Source of the DNA: Flavisolibacter tropicus
Lineage (GTDB): Bacteria; Bacteroidota; Bacteroidia; Chitinophagales; Chitinophagaceae
Assembly (NCBI RefSeq): GCF_001644645.1
Contig: NZ_CP011390.1
Coordinates: forward strand, 4,915,501 to 4,979,500
Length of the DNA stretch: 64,000 nucleotides
Direction of reading: 5' to 3'
Part shown: positions 35,036-45,400 of the stretch, in pieces
Layout: each line of letters starts with the position of its first letter
Numbering within the stretch: the stretch's first letter is position 1
Notes under the pieces: model-generated
What the model saw: only the letters and a program-made list of their open reading frames with translations
Database searches by the model: none
Told to the model about the DNA's origin: nothing
Program-made: the position numbers and the translations under genes

Positions 35036-37056
35036 TAAAGCCGTGCATACTTTTTTTATTGTTACTCTGTGGGCAAATGGTTTTAGCGCAGGAAGAGACA
35101 GCAGAGCAGCCACTGGAAAGCCTAACCGAACTATTAGGAGAAGAGATTGACGACTCTTACCTGCAACAGCTTTATTATTTACAAGAGCATCCTATAGCAG
35201 TAAATAGATCGACGGCTGAAGACTGGCAACAATTAAAATGGCTAACCAGCTTGCAGATAGAAAGCTTTCTTCGCTATCGCGAAGCTTTAGGATCATTGGT
35301 TAGCATCTATGAATTGCAATCAGTGCCACTCTGGGATATTGCTACCATAAAGAAAATACTTCCATTTATCACAATGGAGGAACCGCTACAATTAAAGAAT
35401 GCACTCCGTACAAGATTTATAGAGGGGCAGCATAGTATACTATTGCGAACGTCTCGCGTATTAGAGAAACAAAAAGGATATAATAAAGAGCTGGCAAATT
35501 ATTATGCCGGAAGTCCGGATCGTTTGCTATTGCGCTATCGCTATCAATACAAGAACTACTTACAGTATGGAATAACCGCAGAAAAGGATCCGGGTGAACA
35601 ATTCTTTAAAGGAGCGCAATCTAATGGGTTTGATTTTTATTCCTTTCATGTATTTGCACGCCAGCTTGGGCAGTTTAAGACAATTGCTATTGGCGACTTT
35701 ACGGTAAACATGGGGCAGGGGCTAGTGCAATGGCAGGCATTGGGGTTTAAAAAGAATGCGGAGGTAATGCAAATAAAGCGGCAGGGACCCGTGTTGCAAC
35801 CCTATAGTGCGGCCACGGAATACAATTTCAATAGGGGAGTGGGGGTTACCTGGCAGAATAGAAAGTTGGAAGTAACGGCATTTGCTTCTTATCGAAAAAT
35901 AGATGGTAGTAGTTATGTAGATACATTGACTGATGATGAAGTCGTATCCAGTTTTTATAATGGCGGTTATCATCGTACGGCAAGTGAAATAGCTAAACGT
36001 GCTACCATTGATTACGCATCCTATGGTGGTGTAATATCCTATAAACGGAAAGCATTGGTATTGAATGCAAACGCTTTGTTTCACCAGTTTTCCCATGCCT
36101 TACAAACAAATGGTAAGCCGTATGATCTATATGGGATAGAAGGAAAGCGTTGGAATAACTACAGTCTGGATTATAGTTGGACGTATAGAAATCTGCATGC
36201 CTTTGGTGAAGGGGCTGTTGATAAATATTATAATAAAGCATTGCTTTCCGGTATGGTAATGAGTGTCGATCCTGCAGTGGATATATCGTTGGTATATAGA
36301 AATATTCAGTCGGCCTATCAAACCTTATGGGGAAATGCTGTAACGGAGAATACGCAGCCAACAAATGAGAAAGGTATTTATGCAGGTATTATTATAAGAC
36401 CTGCAAATGGTTGGCAAATAAATGCCTACACCGATGTATTTCAATTTCCCTGGTTGAAGTATAGAACCGATGCACCCAGTAAGGGAAAGGAATACTTGAT
36501 GCAAATCACTTATCAGCCTAATAAGCAAGTAGAAATAAATCTGTGCTACAAAGGCGAAAACAAAGAACTCAATGCTGCTGCTGATACTACTACACATTTC
36601 TTAGAAGATAATCCTAAACAAGGCCTGCGAATGAATATTATATATAAGATACGTAGAGGCTTGACATTGAAGGGAAGGACAGAATTGATTTGGTTCAACA
36701 AAAACCAGCCTGGTAGTGAAGAAGGGTTTCTTAACTATATACAAGGTGATTATACAATCAATAGAAAATGGAAAGGAAACCTGCGACTACAATACTTTGA
36801 AACTGGTGGTTATAATAGTAGAATCTATGTGTATGAGAATGATGTATTGTATGCCTATAGTATACCAGCGTATTATGATAAAGGGTGGCGCTATTATTTG
36901 AACATGAATTACGCGTTAAATAAACGTCTTTCATTTTGGGTGCGATTTGCTCAAACCGTTTTTAAGAATAAGGCTGCAATTGGCTCTGGGCTTGATGTTA
37001 TTAATGGGTCAATGCGTACAGAATTTAAGTTACAAGTACGTTATAATCTGAATTAG
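35032..37056 (+). CDS. Envelope protein with helix-hairpin-helix domain and barrel-like C-terminus
   Basis: A 674-residue exported protein with a signal peptide (LFLLLLCGQMVLAQ). Near residues 65-115, LTSLQIESFLRYREALGSLVSIYELQSV and TIKKILPFI resemble a ComEA-type helix-hairpin-helix that contacts DNA. The rest is a series of amphipathic strands typical of a large outer-membrane barrel, ending in RTEFKLQVRYNLN. It overlaps the upstream barrel gene by four bases. The mix of HHH and barrel occurs in Bacteroidetes, but I know of no proven function. DNA uptake is a tempting idea because comM and dprA lie nearby. Confidence 0.75.
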   Translation: MIKPCILFLLLLCGQMVLAQEETAEQPLESLTELLGEEIDDSYLQQLYYLQEHPIAVNRSTAEDWQQLKWLTSLQIESFLRYREALGSLVSIYELQSVPLWDIATIKKILPFITMEEPLQLKNALRTRFIEGQHSILLRTSRVLEKQKGYNKELANYYAGSPDRLLLRYRYQYKNYLQYGITAEKDPGEQFFKGAQSNGFDFYSFHVFARQLGQFKTIAIGDFTVNMGQGLVQWQALGFKKNAEVMQIKRQGPVLQPYSAATEYNFNRGVGVTWQNRKLEVTAFASYRKIDGSSYVDTLTDDEVVSSFYNGGYHRTASEIAKRATIDYASYGGVISYKRKALVLNANALFHQFSHALQTNGKPYDLYGIEGKRWNNYSLDYSWTYRNLHAFGEGAVDKYYNKALLSGMVMSVDPAVDISLVYRNIQSAYQTLWGNAVTENTQPTNEKGIYAGIIIRPANGWQINAYTDVFQFPWLKYRTDAPSKGKEYLMQITYQPNKQVEINLCYKGENKELNAAADTTTHFLEDNPKQGLRMNIIYKIRRGLTLKGRTELIWFNKNQPGSEEGFLNYIQGDYTINRKWKGNLRLQYFETGGYNSRIYVYENDVLYAYSIPAYYDKGWRYYLNMNYALNKRLSFWVRFAQTVFKNKAAIGSGLDVINGSMRTEFKLQVRYNLN

Positions 37057-37299
37057 CTTGTTAAAAAAATTAACGTTATAAGACCTTGAATTGACGGGCA
37101 TCATCAATAATTTTCATTTTGTCGAAATACCACTACATAGAATCTCCTAGTGCTTCATTTTTTATCTTTTTTATTGATTTGGAATAGCTCTACTCTGTAA
37201 CAAATCTGTATTTAAACATATAACTTGGCGGTGCATAAAACGCAGTACAGTACTGTGTTTCACGATTTCCCCCTAACCTATACGAGTAATTGTTTACTT

Positions 37300-37385
37300 A
37301 TTAAAAACACAAACGTTCACATGAGAAAAAACGCATCGTTGTTGACGATGTTAATGCTTTGTGGCGCATTAGCATTTGGTCAGAC
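37300..37385 (+). repeat. Conserved susC leader and signal-peptide block, copy 1
   Basis: A leader TTATTAAAAACACAAACG then the start codon and signal-peptide codons. The same block starts the other two susC genes at 42341-42432 and 49785-49880. It forms direct repeats several kilobases apart. Confidence 0.7.
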
Positions 37386-40300
37386 GCGCACTGTGTCTGG
37401 CGTAGTGAGAGACGAAAAGGGTGATCCCATCCCCTTTGCTACAGTTGCAGAAGCAGGAACTAAAAATGCCGTACAGGCAGATGCAAATGGTAGCTTCATC
37501 ATTAAAATTGGAGAAAGTTCTACTCTCGGTATTTCCGCTACTGGTTTCAAATCCCAAACGTATACTGTAACAGGTAATACGGCAACGATTTCGTTAGTAA
37601 GAGGTGAAGGACAATTGCAAGAGGTAGTTGTTACAGCCTTAGGTATCAAAAGAAACAAAAACACCCTGCCTTATGCTGCACAAACAGTAACTGGCGAAAC
37701 AGTTAGTCAATCACGCTCTAACAACGTGGTAAGTGCACTATCTGGTAAAGTTTCTGGTGTTGAGATCCGTACTGGTAATGCTATGGGTGCTTCCAGCAAC
37801 GTAGTGGTACGCGGTGCTAAATCATTGACATCAAGCAACCAGGCCATGTTTGTTGTAGATGGTGTACCTGTAGATAACTCAAATACAAGTAGCTCTAATA
37901 CACAAACGGGTCGTGGCGGTTACGATTATGGTAATGCTGCTGCAGATATTAACCCCGATGATATTGAATCAGTAACCGTATTGAAAGGTGCTGCTGCGTC
38001 TGCTCTTTATGGTTCACGCGCTGCCAACGGCGTTGTAATGATTACAACTAAGAAGGGTAAAAAAGGTTTAGGCATCACCGTTAACTCTGGTGTTACTGTA
38101 GGTCGCATTGATAAGTCTACCTATGCAAAGTACCAGAAAGAGTATGGTGCTGGTTATAAAACATCTGGATATGGTGCCCCAGATCCAAATGGTGGCTTCC
38201 TTTATTTTGATGCAAATGGTGATGGCGTAAAAGACCTGGTAGTACCTACACAAGAAGATGCTTCTTATGGTCAAAAGTATGATCCAAACTTGCAAGTATA
38301 CCATTGGGATGCCTTTGATAGAACATCTCCAAACTATGGAAAAACGCGTGCTTGGGTAGCTGCTGAAAATGATCCCACTACATTCTTTGAAACAGCTGTG
38401 TCTACTAACAATAGCATCATGGTTGATGGTGGAGGCGATAAGGGTACGTTTAAGCTGGGTTATACTCGTAGCGATGAAAAGGGCATTTTGCCAAACAGTG
38501 GCTTGTTAAAAGACCTGGTGAACTTTGGTGCTACTTACAAAATAATGGATAAGCTTACAGCTTCTTCTTCTGTAAACTTCTCAGCAGTTAATGCTCATGG
38601 TCGTTATGGCACGGGTTATGATAAATTGAACGTTAACCAGAACTTCAGACAGTGGTATCAAACGAACGTTGATGTACAGGAGCAGAAAGAAGCTTACTTC
38701 AGAAGCCAGCAAAACATGACGTGGAACTGGGCTGATCCATCAAAGCAAAGTGGTTTATATCCTATTTATACAGATAACTACTATTGGACACGCTACCAGA
38801 ATACAGAAAAAGATGGTCGCTACCGTACGTTCGGCAACATGGCACTTACCTACAATCCAACACCTTGGTTGAATATAATGGGTCGTGTTTCTATGGATTC
38901 TTACGATGAATTACAGGAAGAGCGTATTGCTGTAGGCAGTAACCCAGTGTCAGCTTACAGTCGCTATAACAGAACCTTCCGCGAGTTGAACTACGACTTG
39001 ATTGGAAACTTCAATAAAGACCTGTCTAAAAGCTTAAACTTAAAAGCATTAGCTGGTACTAACATCAGAAGAGCAAAAGTGAATTCTATTTATGCTGCAA
39101 CAAATGGTGGTTTAGTGGTACCAGGTTTATATGCTTTGAGCAATTCACTGAATCCGATTGCTGCACCTACAGAGGTGTATCAAACAGTAGCTGTTGATGG
39201 CTATTTCGGTGGCGCTACTTTAACGTATAACGACTACTTATCGTTAGATGCGACCTATAGAAGAGATATCGCTTCTACTTTGCCAAAAGCAAATAATGCT
39301 TATGGCTATCCTTCTGTTTCTACAAGCTTCTTATTCTCTAAGTTCTTACCTCAATTTACTTGGTTATCTAGCGGTAAGGTAAGAGCCAACTATGCAGAAG
39401 TAGGTAATAATGCTCCTTTTGCTTATTTGGAGAATACGTATACAAAACCAACTCCATTTGGTAATGCGGTTTTATTCTCTTTACCAACAACAAAAAACAA
39501 CCCGGACTTAAAGCCTGAGAGAACTAGTAGTAAAGAGGTTGGTGTTGAAATGGCCTTCTTGAAGAATCGCTTAGGATTTGACGCGACATATTATTCAACA
39601 ACTAGCTACGACCAGATCTTCGCGGTAGCTGTATCTACTGCAACCGGGTATAGCAATAAAGTAGTTAACGCAGGTACTATCTTAAATAAGGGCGTTGAAC
39701 TTTCTATGTTTGCAAACCCTATCAGAAAGAAAGGTTTCTCTTGGGATGTAAATGTTAACTGGACACGTAACCGCAATGAAGTAAAAGAACTGTATGATGG
39801 TGCACAAAACCTTCAGATTGCTTCTTTCCAGGGTGGTATTTCGGTTAATGCTACTGTTGGCCAACCTTATGGTACTATTCAGGGTAAAACTTGGGTGATG
39901 AAAGATGGCCAGAAAGTGGTAAAAGCAAATGGTCGTTATGATATGACTACCACTACAAACAATGTGATTGGTAACGTAAATCCTGATTGGATTGGTGGTA
40001 TCAGCAATACATTCAAGTATAAAAACTTTGCTTTAGGATTCCTGGTTGATGTACGTCAGGGTGGTGATGTATTCTCTCTGGACATGTACTATGGTTTGAA
40101 TTCGGGTCTTTATCCTGAGACTGTCGGCTTAAACGATTTGGGTAATCCTTCAAGAAGCCCTGTTTCACAAGGCGGTGGTGTTATTATGCCTGGTGTAACA
40201 GCTGATGGCAAGCCTAATACTACACGTGTTGAAAACGTTTCAGGTACATATGGATATGCTTATAATCCAGCGGCAAACTTTGTATACGATGCCAGTTATG

Positions 40301-40536
40301 TGAAATTAAGAGAAGCCAACCTTTCTTATTCTCTGCCACAGACACTTGTATCTAAGCTGCGTGCCTTTAAAGGTATCGACGTACAACTGATTGGTAGAAA
40401 CCTTTGGATCATTCATAAGAATCTTCCTTATTCTGATCCAGAAGAGAATCTGACTGCAGGTAATGCTCAAGGTTATCAGAGCGGTGCCTACCCAACTGCC
40501 AGAACTATCGGTGCTAACCTTAAATTGAAATTCTAA
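37321..40536 (+). CDS. SusC/RagA family TonB-linked outer-membrane transporter 1
   Basis: A 1071-residue importer; with its SusD lid it takes up a nutrient oligomer. The start is ATG 37321 (MRKNASLLTMLMLCGALAFGQ), as the conserved leader ends there; a longer frame upstream is spurious. It has a CarboxypepD-regulatory domain (about 22-95), the plug with VVTALGIKRNKN, FVVDGVPVDN and the SusC hallmark INPDDIESVTVLKGAAASALYGSRAANGVVMITT, then a 22-strand-type barrel. The susD partner starts 13 bases later. This unit has no extra lipoprotein, unlike units 2 and 3. The substrate is unknown. Confidence 0.94.
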   Translation: MRKNASLLTMLMLCGALAFGQTRTVSGVVRDEKGDPIPFATVAEAGTKNAVQADANGSFIIKIGESSTLGISATGFKSQTYTVTGNTATISLVRGEGQLQEVVVTALGIKRNKNTLPYAAQTVTGETVSQSRSNNVVSALSGKVSGVEIRTGNAMGASSNVVVRGAKSLTSSNQAMFVVDGVPVDNSNTSSSNTQTGRGGYDYGNAAADINPDDIESVTVLKGAAASALYGSRAANGVVMITTKKGKKGLGITVNSGVTVGRIDKSTYAKYQKEYGAGYKTSGYGAPDPNGGFLYFDANGDGVKDLVVPTQEDASYGQKYDPNLQVYHWDAFDRTSPNYGKTRAWVAAENDPTTFFETAVSTNNSIMVDGGGDKGTFKLGYTRSDEKGILPNSGLLKDLVNFGATYKIMDKLTASSSVNFSAVNAHGRYGTGYDKLNVNQNFRQWYQTNVDVQEQKEAYFRSQQNMTWNWADPSKQSGLYPIYTDNYYWTRYQNTEKDGRYRTFGNMALTYNPTPWLNIMGRVSMDSYDELQEERIAVGSNPVSAYSRYNRTFRELNYDLIGNFNKDLSKSLNLKALAGTNIRRAKVNSIYAATNGGLVVPGLYALSNSLNPIAAPTEVYQTVAVDGYFGGATLTYNDYLSLDATYRRDIASTLPKANNAYGYPSVSTSFLFSKFLPQFTWLSSGKVRANYAEVGNNAPFAYLENTYTKPTPFGNAVLFSLPTTKNNPDLKPERTSSKEVGVEMAFLKNRLGFDATYYSTTSYDQIFAVAVSTATGYSNKVVNAGTILNKGVELSMFANPIRKKGFSWDVNVNWTRNRNEVKELYDGAQNLQIASFQGGISVNATVGQPYGTIQGKTWVMKDGQKVVKANGRYDMTTTTNNVIGNVNPDWIGGISNTFKYKNFALGFLVDVRQGGDVFSLDMYYGLNSGLYPETVGLNDLGNPSRSPVSQGGGVIMPGVTADGKPNTTRVENVSGTYGYAYNPAANFVYDASYVKLREANLSYSLPQTLVSKLRAFKGIDVQLIGRNLWIIHKNLPYSDPEENLTAGNAQGYQSGAYPTARTIGANLKLKF

Positions 40537-40549
40537 ACACTCGACATCA

Positions 40550-41980
40550 ATGAAAAAGTATTATATCATATGTTCCTTATCTGTGTTAGGCCTTGCGTCT
40601 TGCACTAAGGATATCTCAAGCTTTAACGAGCAGACGAAACTGGCTGCACAGGTTCCTGCGGCTACACTATTCACTAACGGCGTAAGAAACCTTTCTGACG
40701 TATTGGCTAGTCCAAATGTGAATAGAAATGTGTCAAGACTGATTGTTCAACAATGGGCTACTACTACGTACCCAGATGAGCCTAACTATGACTTTACAAC
40801 ACGTAACATTCCTCAAACATTCTGGACTATTCTGTACAGAGATGTAATAGCAAACGTGAAAGAGTCAAAACGCTTAATACCTAATGATATCACAATTACT
40901 GAGGATGTTAAAAAGAACAGACTGGCAATTGCTGACATCATGGAAGTATACACTTATTCTATTTTGGTGAACACATTTGGTGATGTGCCTTACAACGAGG
41001 CTATCGATGCAAGCGTTACGTTCCCAAAATATGATGACGCGAAGACCATTTATGAAGATCTACTGAAACGTGTAGATGCAGATATCGCTGCCTTAAATAC
41101 ATCTGCAGCTGGTTTTACGGCTGTTCAGGATATTGTTTATGGCGGTAACATAACAAAATGGAAGAAGTTTGCGAATGCATTAAAAATCAGGTTGGCTATG
41201 ACCTATGCTGATGTTGATGCTGCTAAAGCAAAAACAGCATTTGAACAAGCTGACGCAGGCGCTTTTGCTGCTAGTGCAGATAATGCTTCTATTACTTATT
41301 TCTCTGCAACACCAAATAACAACCCAATCTGGGCTGATCTGATCCAGAGCAAGCGTCAGGATTATGTAGCTGGTGAAACTATCTTGAATAAGATGAATGC
41401 ATTAAGTGATCCTCGTGTTCCTCAATACTTTAAGCCTAACGATGCTGGAGTATATGTAGGTGGTAAGGCTGGTGCATTAAATACCTATTCTTTATTTGCT
41501 AAGCCAGGGGCAAAATTGGAAGATCCTGCATTGCCTGCATTGCTATTAAGCTATGATGAAATTGAGTTTTATCGTGCAGAAGCAAAAGAGCGAGGCTTCA
41601 CAGTAACTGGTAGCGCTGAAGAGCATTATAATAATGCTATCAAGGCCTCTATCGTATACTGGGGTGGTACAACGGCACAAGCTGATGCTTACTTGTTACA
41701 GCCAGGTGTAAGCTATTTAACGGCTACAGGCGATTGGAAAGAAAAGATCGGTACTCAAAAATGGATCGCTTTCTATAATCGTACAATAGATACTTGGACT
41801 GATGTAAGACGCTTAGACTATCCAAAACTGCCAGCTCCTGCAGCTGCCAGATCAGGTTTTCCTAACCGTTTAACCTATCCTACAAACGAGCAAACGCTGA
41901 ATGGTGCAAACTATACAAGCGCTGCTGCTAAAATTGGTGGAGACAAAGTTGAAACCAAGATCTTCTGGGATAAGTTCTAA
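40550..41980 (+). CDS. SusD/RagB family nutrient-binding lipoprotein 1
   Basis: A 476-residue surface lipoprotein. The lipobox LASC is at about residues 15-18, followed by a short charged segment (TKD). The rest is the helical SusD-type fold with TPR-like parts (LVNTFGDVPYNEAI, WKKFANALKIRLAMTYADVD, LLSYDEIEFYRAEAKERG) and the end motif RLTYPTNEQTLN common to the SusD-like subfamily. It caps the SusC barrel and binds substrate. It is translated right after susC1 and ends at a strong UUCG-loop terminator, so unit 1 is a two-gene operon. Confidence 0.93.
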   Translation: MKKYYIICSLSVLGLASCTKDISSFNEQTKLAAQVPAATLFTNGVRNLSDVLASPNVNRNVSRLIVQQWATTTYPDEPNYDFTTRNIPQTFWTILYRDVIANVKESKRLIPNDITITEDVKKNRLAIADIMEVYTYSILVNTFGDVPYNEAIDASVTFPKYDDAKTIYEDLLKRVDADIAALNTSAAGFTAVQDIVYGGNITKWKKFANALKIRLAMTYADVDAAKAKTAFEQADAGAFAASADNASITYFSATPNNNPIWADLIQSKRQDYVAGETILNKMNALSDPRVPQYFKPNDAGVYVGGKAGALNTYSLFAKPGAKLEDPALPALLLSYDEIEFYRAEAKERGFTVTGSAEEHYNNAIKASIVYWGGTTAQADAYLLQPGVSYLTATGDWKEKIGTQKWIAFYNRTIDTWTDVRRLDYPKLPAPAAARSGFPNRLTYPTNEQTLNGANYTSAAAKIGGDKVETKIFWDKF

Positions 41981-41997
41981 AAAAATAAGCTGTATGT

Positions 41998-42025
41998 AAA
42001 AAGCCACCTTCGGGTGGCTTTTTTA
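41998..42025 (+). terminator. Terminator with UUCG tetraloop after susD1
   Basis: AAGCCACC, loop TTCG, GGTGGCTT then a run of T. A stable tetraloop stem. Confidence 0.9.
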
Positions 42026-42366
42026 TTTTGGGGGTATAAGGAATCGGAACTTGAGATTTAGGATGCTTTGCTGGGTAGTAAGTAGGTGTTTATGCTTAGT
42101 TGCTGTCAAAAATGATAAGCTATGCAGCATTTTGAAACTAAAGATTGTCATTTTCTTTCTGTATTTGCTATATGTCGCTTACACGTTAGATTTATGATAT
42201 TAGGAATAAATAAATATTTGCTAATTTAATTTGGCAAATGTTAAAATCTTTAATTTGGTGCACCTTAAAAACAATTAGACCATATTAGAACTGCTGTTTC
42301 TTCTCTGTTTCGGTAGCTCTTAACCATTTTAGGTCGATTTTTTATTTATTAAAAACAAACGTTTAC
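42026..42366 (+). other. Intergenic region before susC2
   Basis: No gene is visible in these 341 bases. It is A/T-rich and holds a promoter candidate at 42230-42257 and the conserved susC leader at 42341-42366. Confidence 0.5.
42230..42257 (+). promoter_or_regulatory. Promoter candidate of susC2
   Basis: TTTG at 42230-42233, a 16-base gap, then TTAATTTG at 42250-42257 (one mismatch to TAnnTTTG). It leaves a leader of about 100 bases. Confidence 0.4.
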
Positions 42367-42432
42367 ATGAGAAAAATTGCATCGTTGCTTACAATGCTAA
42401 CGCTTTGTAGTGCGTTAGCATTTGCTCAGACC
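42341..42432 (+). repeat. Conserved susC leader and signal-peptide block, copy 2
   Basis: TTTATTTATTAAAAACAAAC then GTTTACATGAG, followed by codons for a signal peptide nearly identical to those of susC1 and susC3. AAACGTTT within it is a short palindrome next to the start codon. Confidence 0.75.
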
Positions 42433-45400
42433 CGGACTGTGTCTGGTGTCGTGAGAGATGTCAAGGGAGAGCCCATCCCTTTTGCTACAGTATCTGAGGC
42501 CGGAACCAAGAATGCGGTTCAGGCTGATGTTAATGGCTCATTTAGTATTAAAGTTGGAAATGATTCACGTTTAGCTATTTCTGCTGCTGGATTTACGGCT
42601 CAAACAATTTCAGTATCAGGAGGTACAGCTACAATTGCTTTAGTAAGAGCTGAAGGTCAGCTACAAGAAGTTGTAGTAACTACAGCGTTAGGTGTTAAGC
42701 GTTCGGCTAGATCTACCGGTTATTCAACAACTGCAATAGCACCAGCTGAATTGACCCAGGCACGAGCTACCAATGTGGCAAACGGTTTGTCTGGTAAAGT
42801 ATCTGGTTTACAAATTAACACAGTAAACAATGGTGTAACAGCCGATACTCGTATTGTTTTAAGAGGTGAGCGTTCCATCCTTGGTAATAACCAAGCTTTG
42901 ATCGTTTTAGATAACGTTCCTGTTTCTGCTGACTACATCAACTCTTTAAATCCAGATGATGTAGAAAGTGTAAACGTTCTGAAAGGCGCTAACGCTGCTG
43001 CTTTATATGGTTCAGACGCAGCAAATGGTGTACTTATCATCACTACAAAAAAGGGTGTGCGTGCTAAGCCATCTATTACTTTTACGCATTCAACCACTAT
43101 CGAAAAGGTTTCATACTTTCCTAAATTCAATACAAGATTTGGAGCCGCTTCTACTGAGCCAGATAGTTTAGATGCTTATACTGGCTTTTATGGACGTATT
43201 CCATATGAAAACCAAATGTATGGTCCTGAGTATGACGGTAGTACCGTTGCTTTGGGTGCTAAAAAGCGCTTTTACCGTCCTGATGGTTCTTTCTTTGATA
43301 CAACCAACCAAATATCATATCAGTATAGAAACCCGGTAAAAGACTTTTTTGAAACAGGTAGAACTATTCAAAATGGTATTAGCTACCAGGCAGGAACACA
43401 AAATGGTTCATTCTATCTGTCTGGTCAGTTTAACAACACTACTGGTACAATACCTGATGATAAATCTAACAGATATTCTGTTAGGTTAGGTGCTTCAAAC
43501 AATTACAATAAATTCTCGACTTCATTCTCAATCGGCTATACTAAGATTACTACAGACATAGCTGGTGTAGATTATAACCAACATAGACCTGTTTACTGGA
43601 ACGTTTTAAACACGCCTGGTGAAATTCCTATCAGAGACTTTAAAGATCCAAACGCTCCGTTTGCTAATGAAAATGATTGGTATAATGCATACTATCCCAA
43701 TCCATACTGGCAGATTTATAACAGCCGTGTTCTAACTAACCGTGATGATATCTTAGGTTCGGTGGAGTTGGGCTATAAAGCTGCAAACTGGTTGAACTTT
43801 ACTTACCGCTTAGGTGCTACTGCAAGTAACTATCAAGAAAAACGCAAGTTGGCAGGTGTTACCTTCAGCGAATATGAAATAGCTTATCAGGATCCTGCAC
43901 AAAACCCTGACGGTTTAGATATTGAAGGTACAGCCTATGGTGCTCCTAATGGAATAAGAGGACGTTTTGGTGACAGATTGTATGAGCGCTTTATTCTGCA
44001 ATCAGACTTCCTTATCAACATGCAGCATAAGTTTTTAAATAATGACTTAGATGCGCGTTTGGTATTAGGTACATCTGCTAATAAGAATAACTATCGTAAT
44101 ATCAGAAACGGTATCGATGGAAGTGATGACATCGCTAGCGAAATAGAGATTCCTGGTCTTTATAACGTATCAAATATTGTTGGTACACCAGTGGTTGGTG
44201 AATCACAATCAAAAGTTGGTAAGATTGGTGCCTTTGGTAGCTTACAATTAGGGTATAAGAACTTTTTGTTTGCTGAAATTACCGGAAGAAATGACTGGGT
44301 TTCTGTATTGTCACCAGAAAATCGTACTTTCTTCTATCCTGGTGTAAATGCGTCTTTTGTCTTTACTGATGCATTCAAGGCGTTGAAGAATATTTCATGG
44401 TTGAATTATGGTAAAGTATTGGCTAGCTGGACAAAGGTGGGTAACGTAAGCTTAGGTGCTTATGAATTATCTAACACTTTCAGCCAGGCTAATGGTTTCC
44501 CTTACAACGATCTAACAGGTTTTACACTTGGTAATACATTGGCCAACAGCAATCTTCAACCTGAGATTGTAAAGTCTAGAGAAGCTGGTATACAATTGGG
44601 CTTATTTAAGAACAGAGCAAATGTACAAGTGACTTATTACGATGAGGATATTTCTAATCAAACTGTTCCTGTACAAATTTCTTCTTCAACCGGATTTACC
44701 AAAACCAATCAGAACGTTGGTAATGTAAGTAACTGGGGATGGGAATTTGATCTTAAATTAACTCCTTTGGTAAACTTAGGACCTGTAAAATGGAACTTCG
44801 GAGGCAACCTTGCTTTAATGGACAGCCGTGTAGATGAGATCACTCCAAATTCAAAATCAGTATTTATTGGTGGTTATACCGCTACTGGAGCTGGTGTTTA
44901 TACGATTGAAGGTCAACCAATGCGTGTTTTACAAGTATTGGATTGGTTAAGAGATGATCAAGGCCGTGTAATTGTTAACCCTAATACAGGTAGACCATCA
45001 CGTGATACTAAAGTAAAGAACGTAGGTCGCTCTACTCCTGACATGATCCTGGGCTTGAATAGTTCCTTTGATTATAAAGGATTGACTTTGAATGTTCTGG
45101 GTGAATACAGAGGTGGATATGTAGTATATAACAATATTGGTAGTGCTATGGCGTTTACTGGTTCTAGTGAAGTTACTACTTCTACAGGCCGTCAGCGTTT
45201 TATCTATCCAAACTCTGTTTTATTAGTAAATGGTAAATATGAGCCAAATACTACAGTTGCTGTTGATAATGCGTCAAATGGTAGTAGCTTCTGGGCAGCT
45301 TCAGCTGGTTACAGAAATACAAGTAGCAACTTTATTACCAGTGGTGACTTCTGGAAAATCAGGGAAGTTAGCTTGACTTATAATGTTCCTGTGAAGGGCA

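Noticed and set aside
35722..36597. Antisense frames across the HHH-barrel gene
   Set aside because: A/T-rich amphipathic-strand codons create open antisense frames; no coding signal.
41980..42367. Search for a tRNA or riboswitch before susC2
   Set aside because: No cloverleaf with a GTTCRANYC arm and no recognisable riboswitch core was found in this or other gaps over 300 bases.
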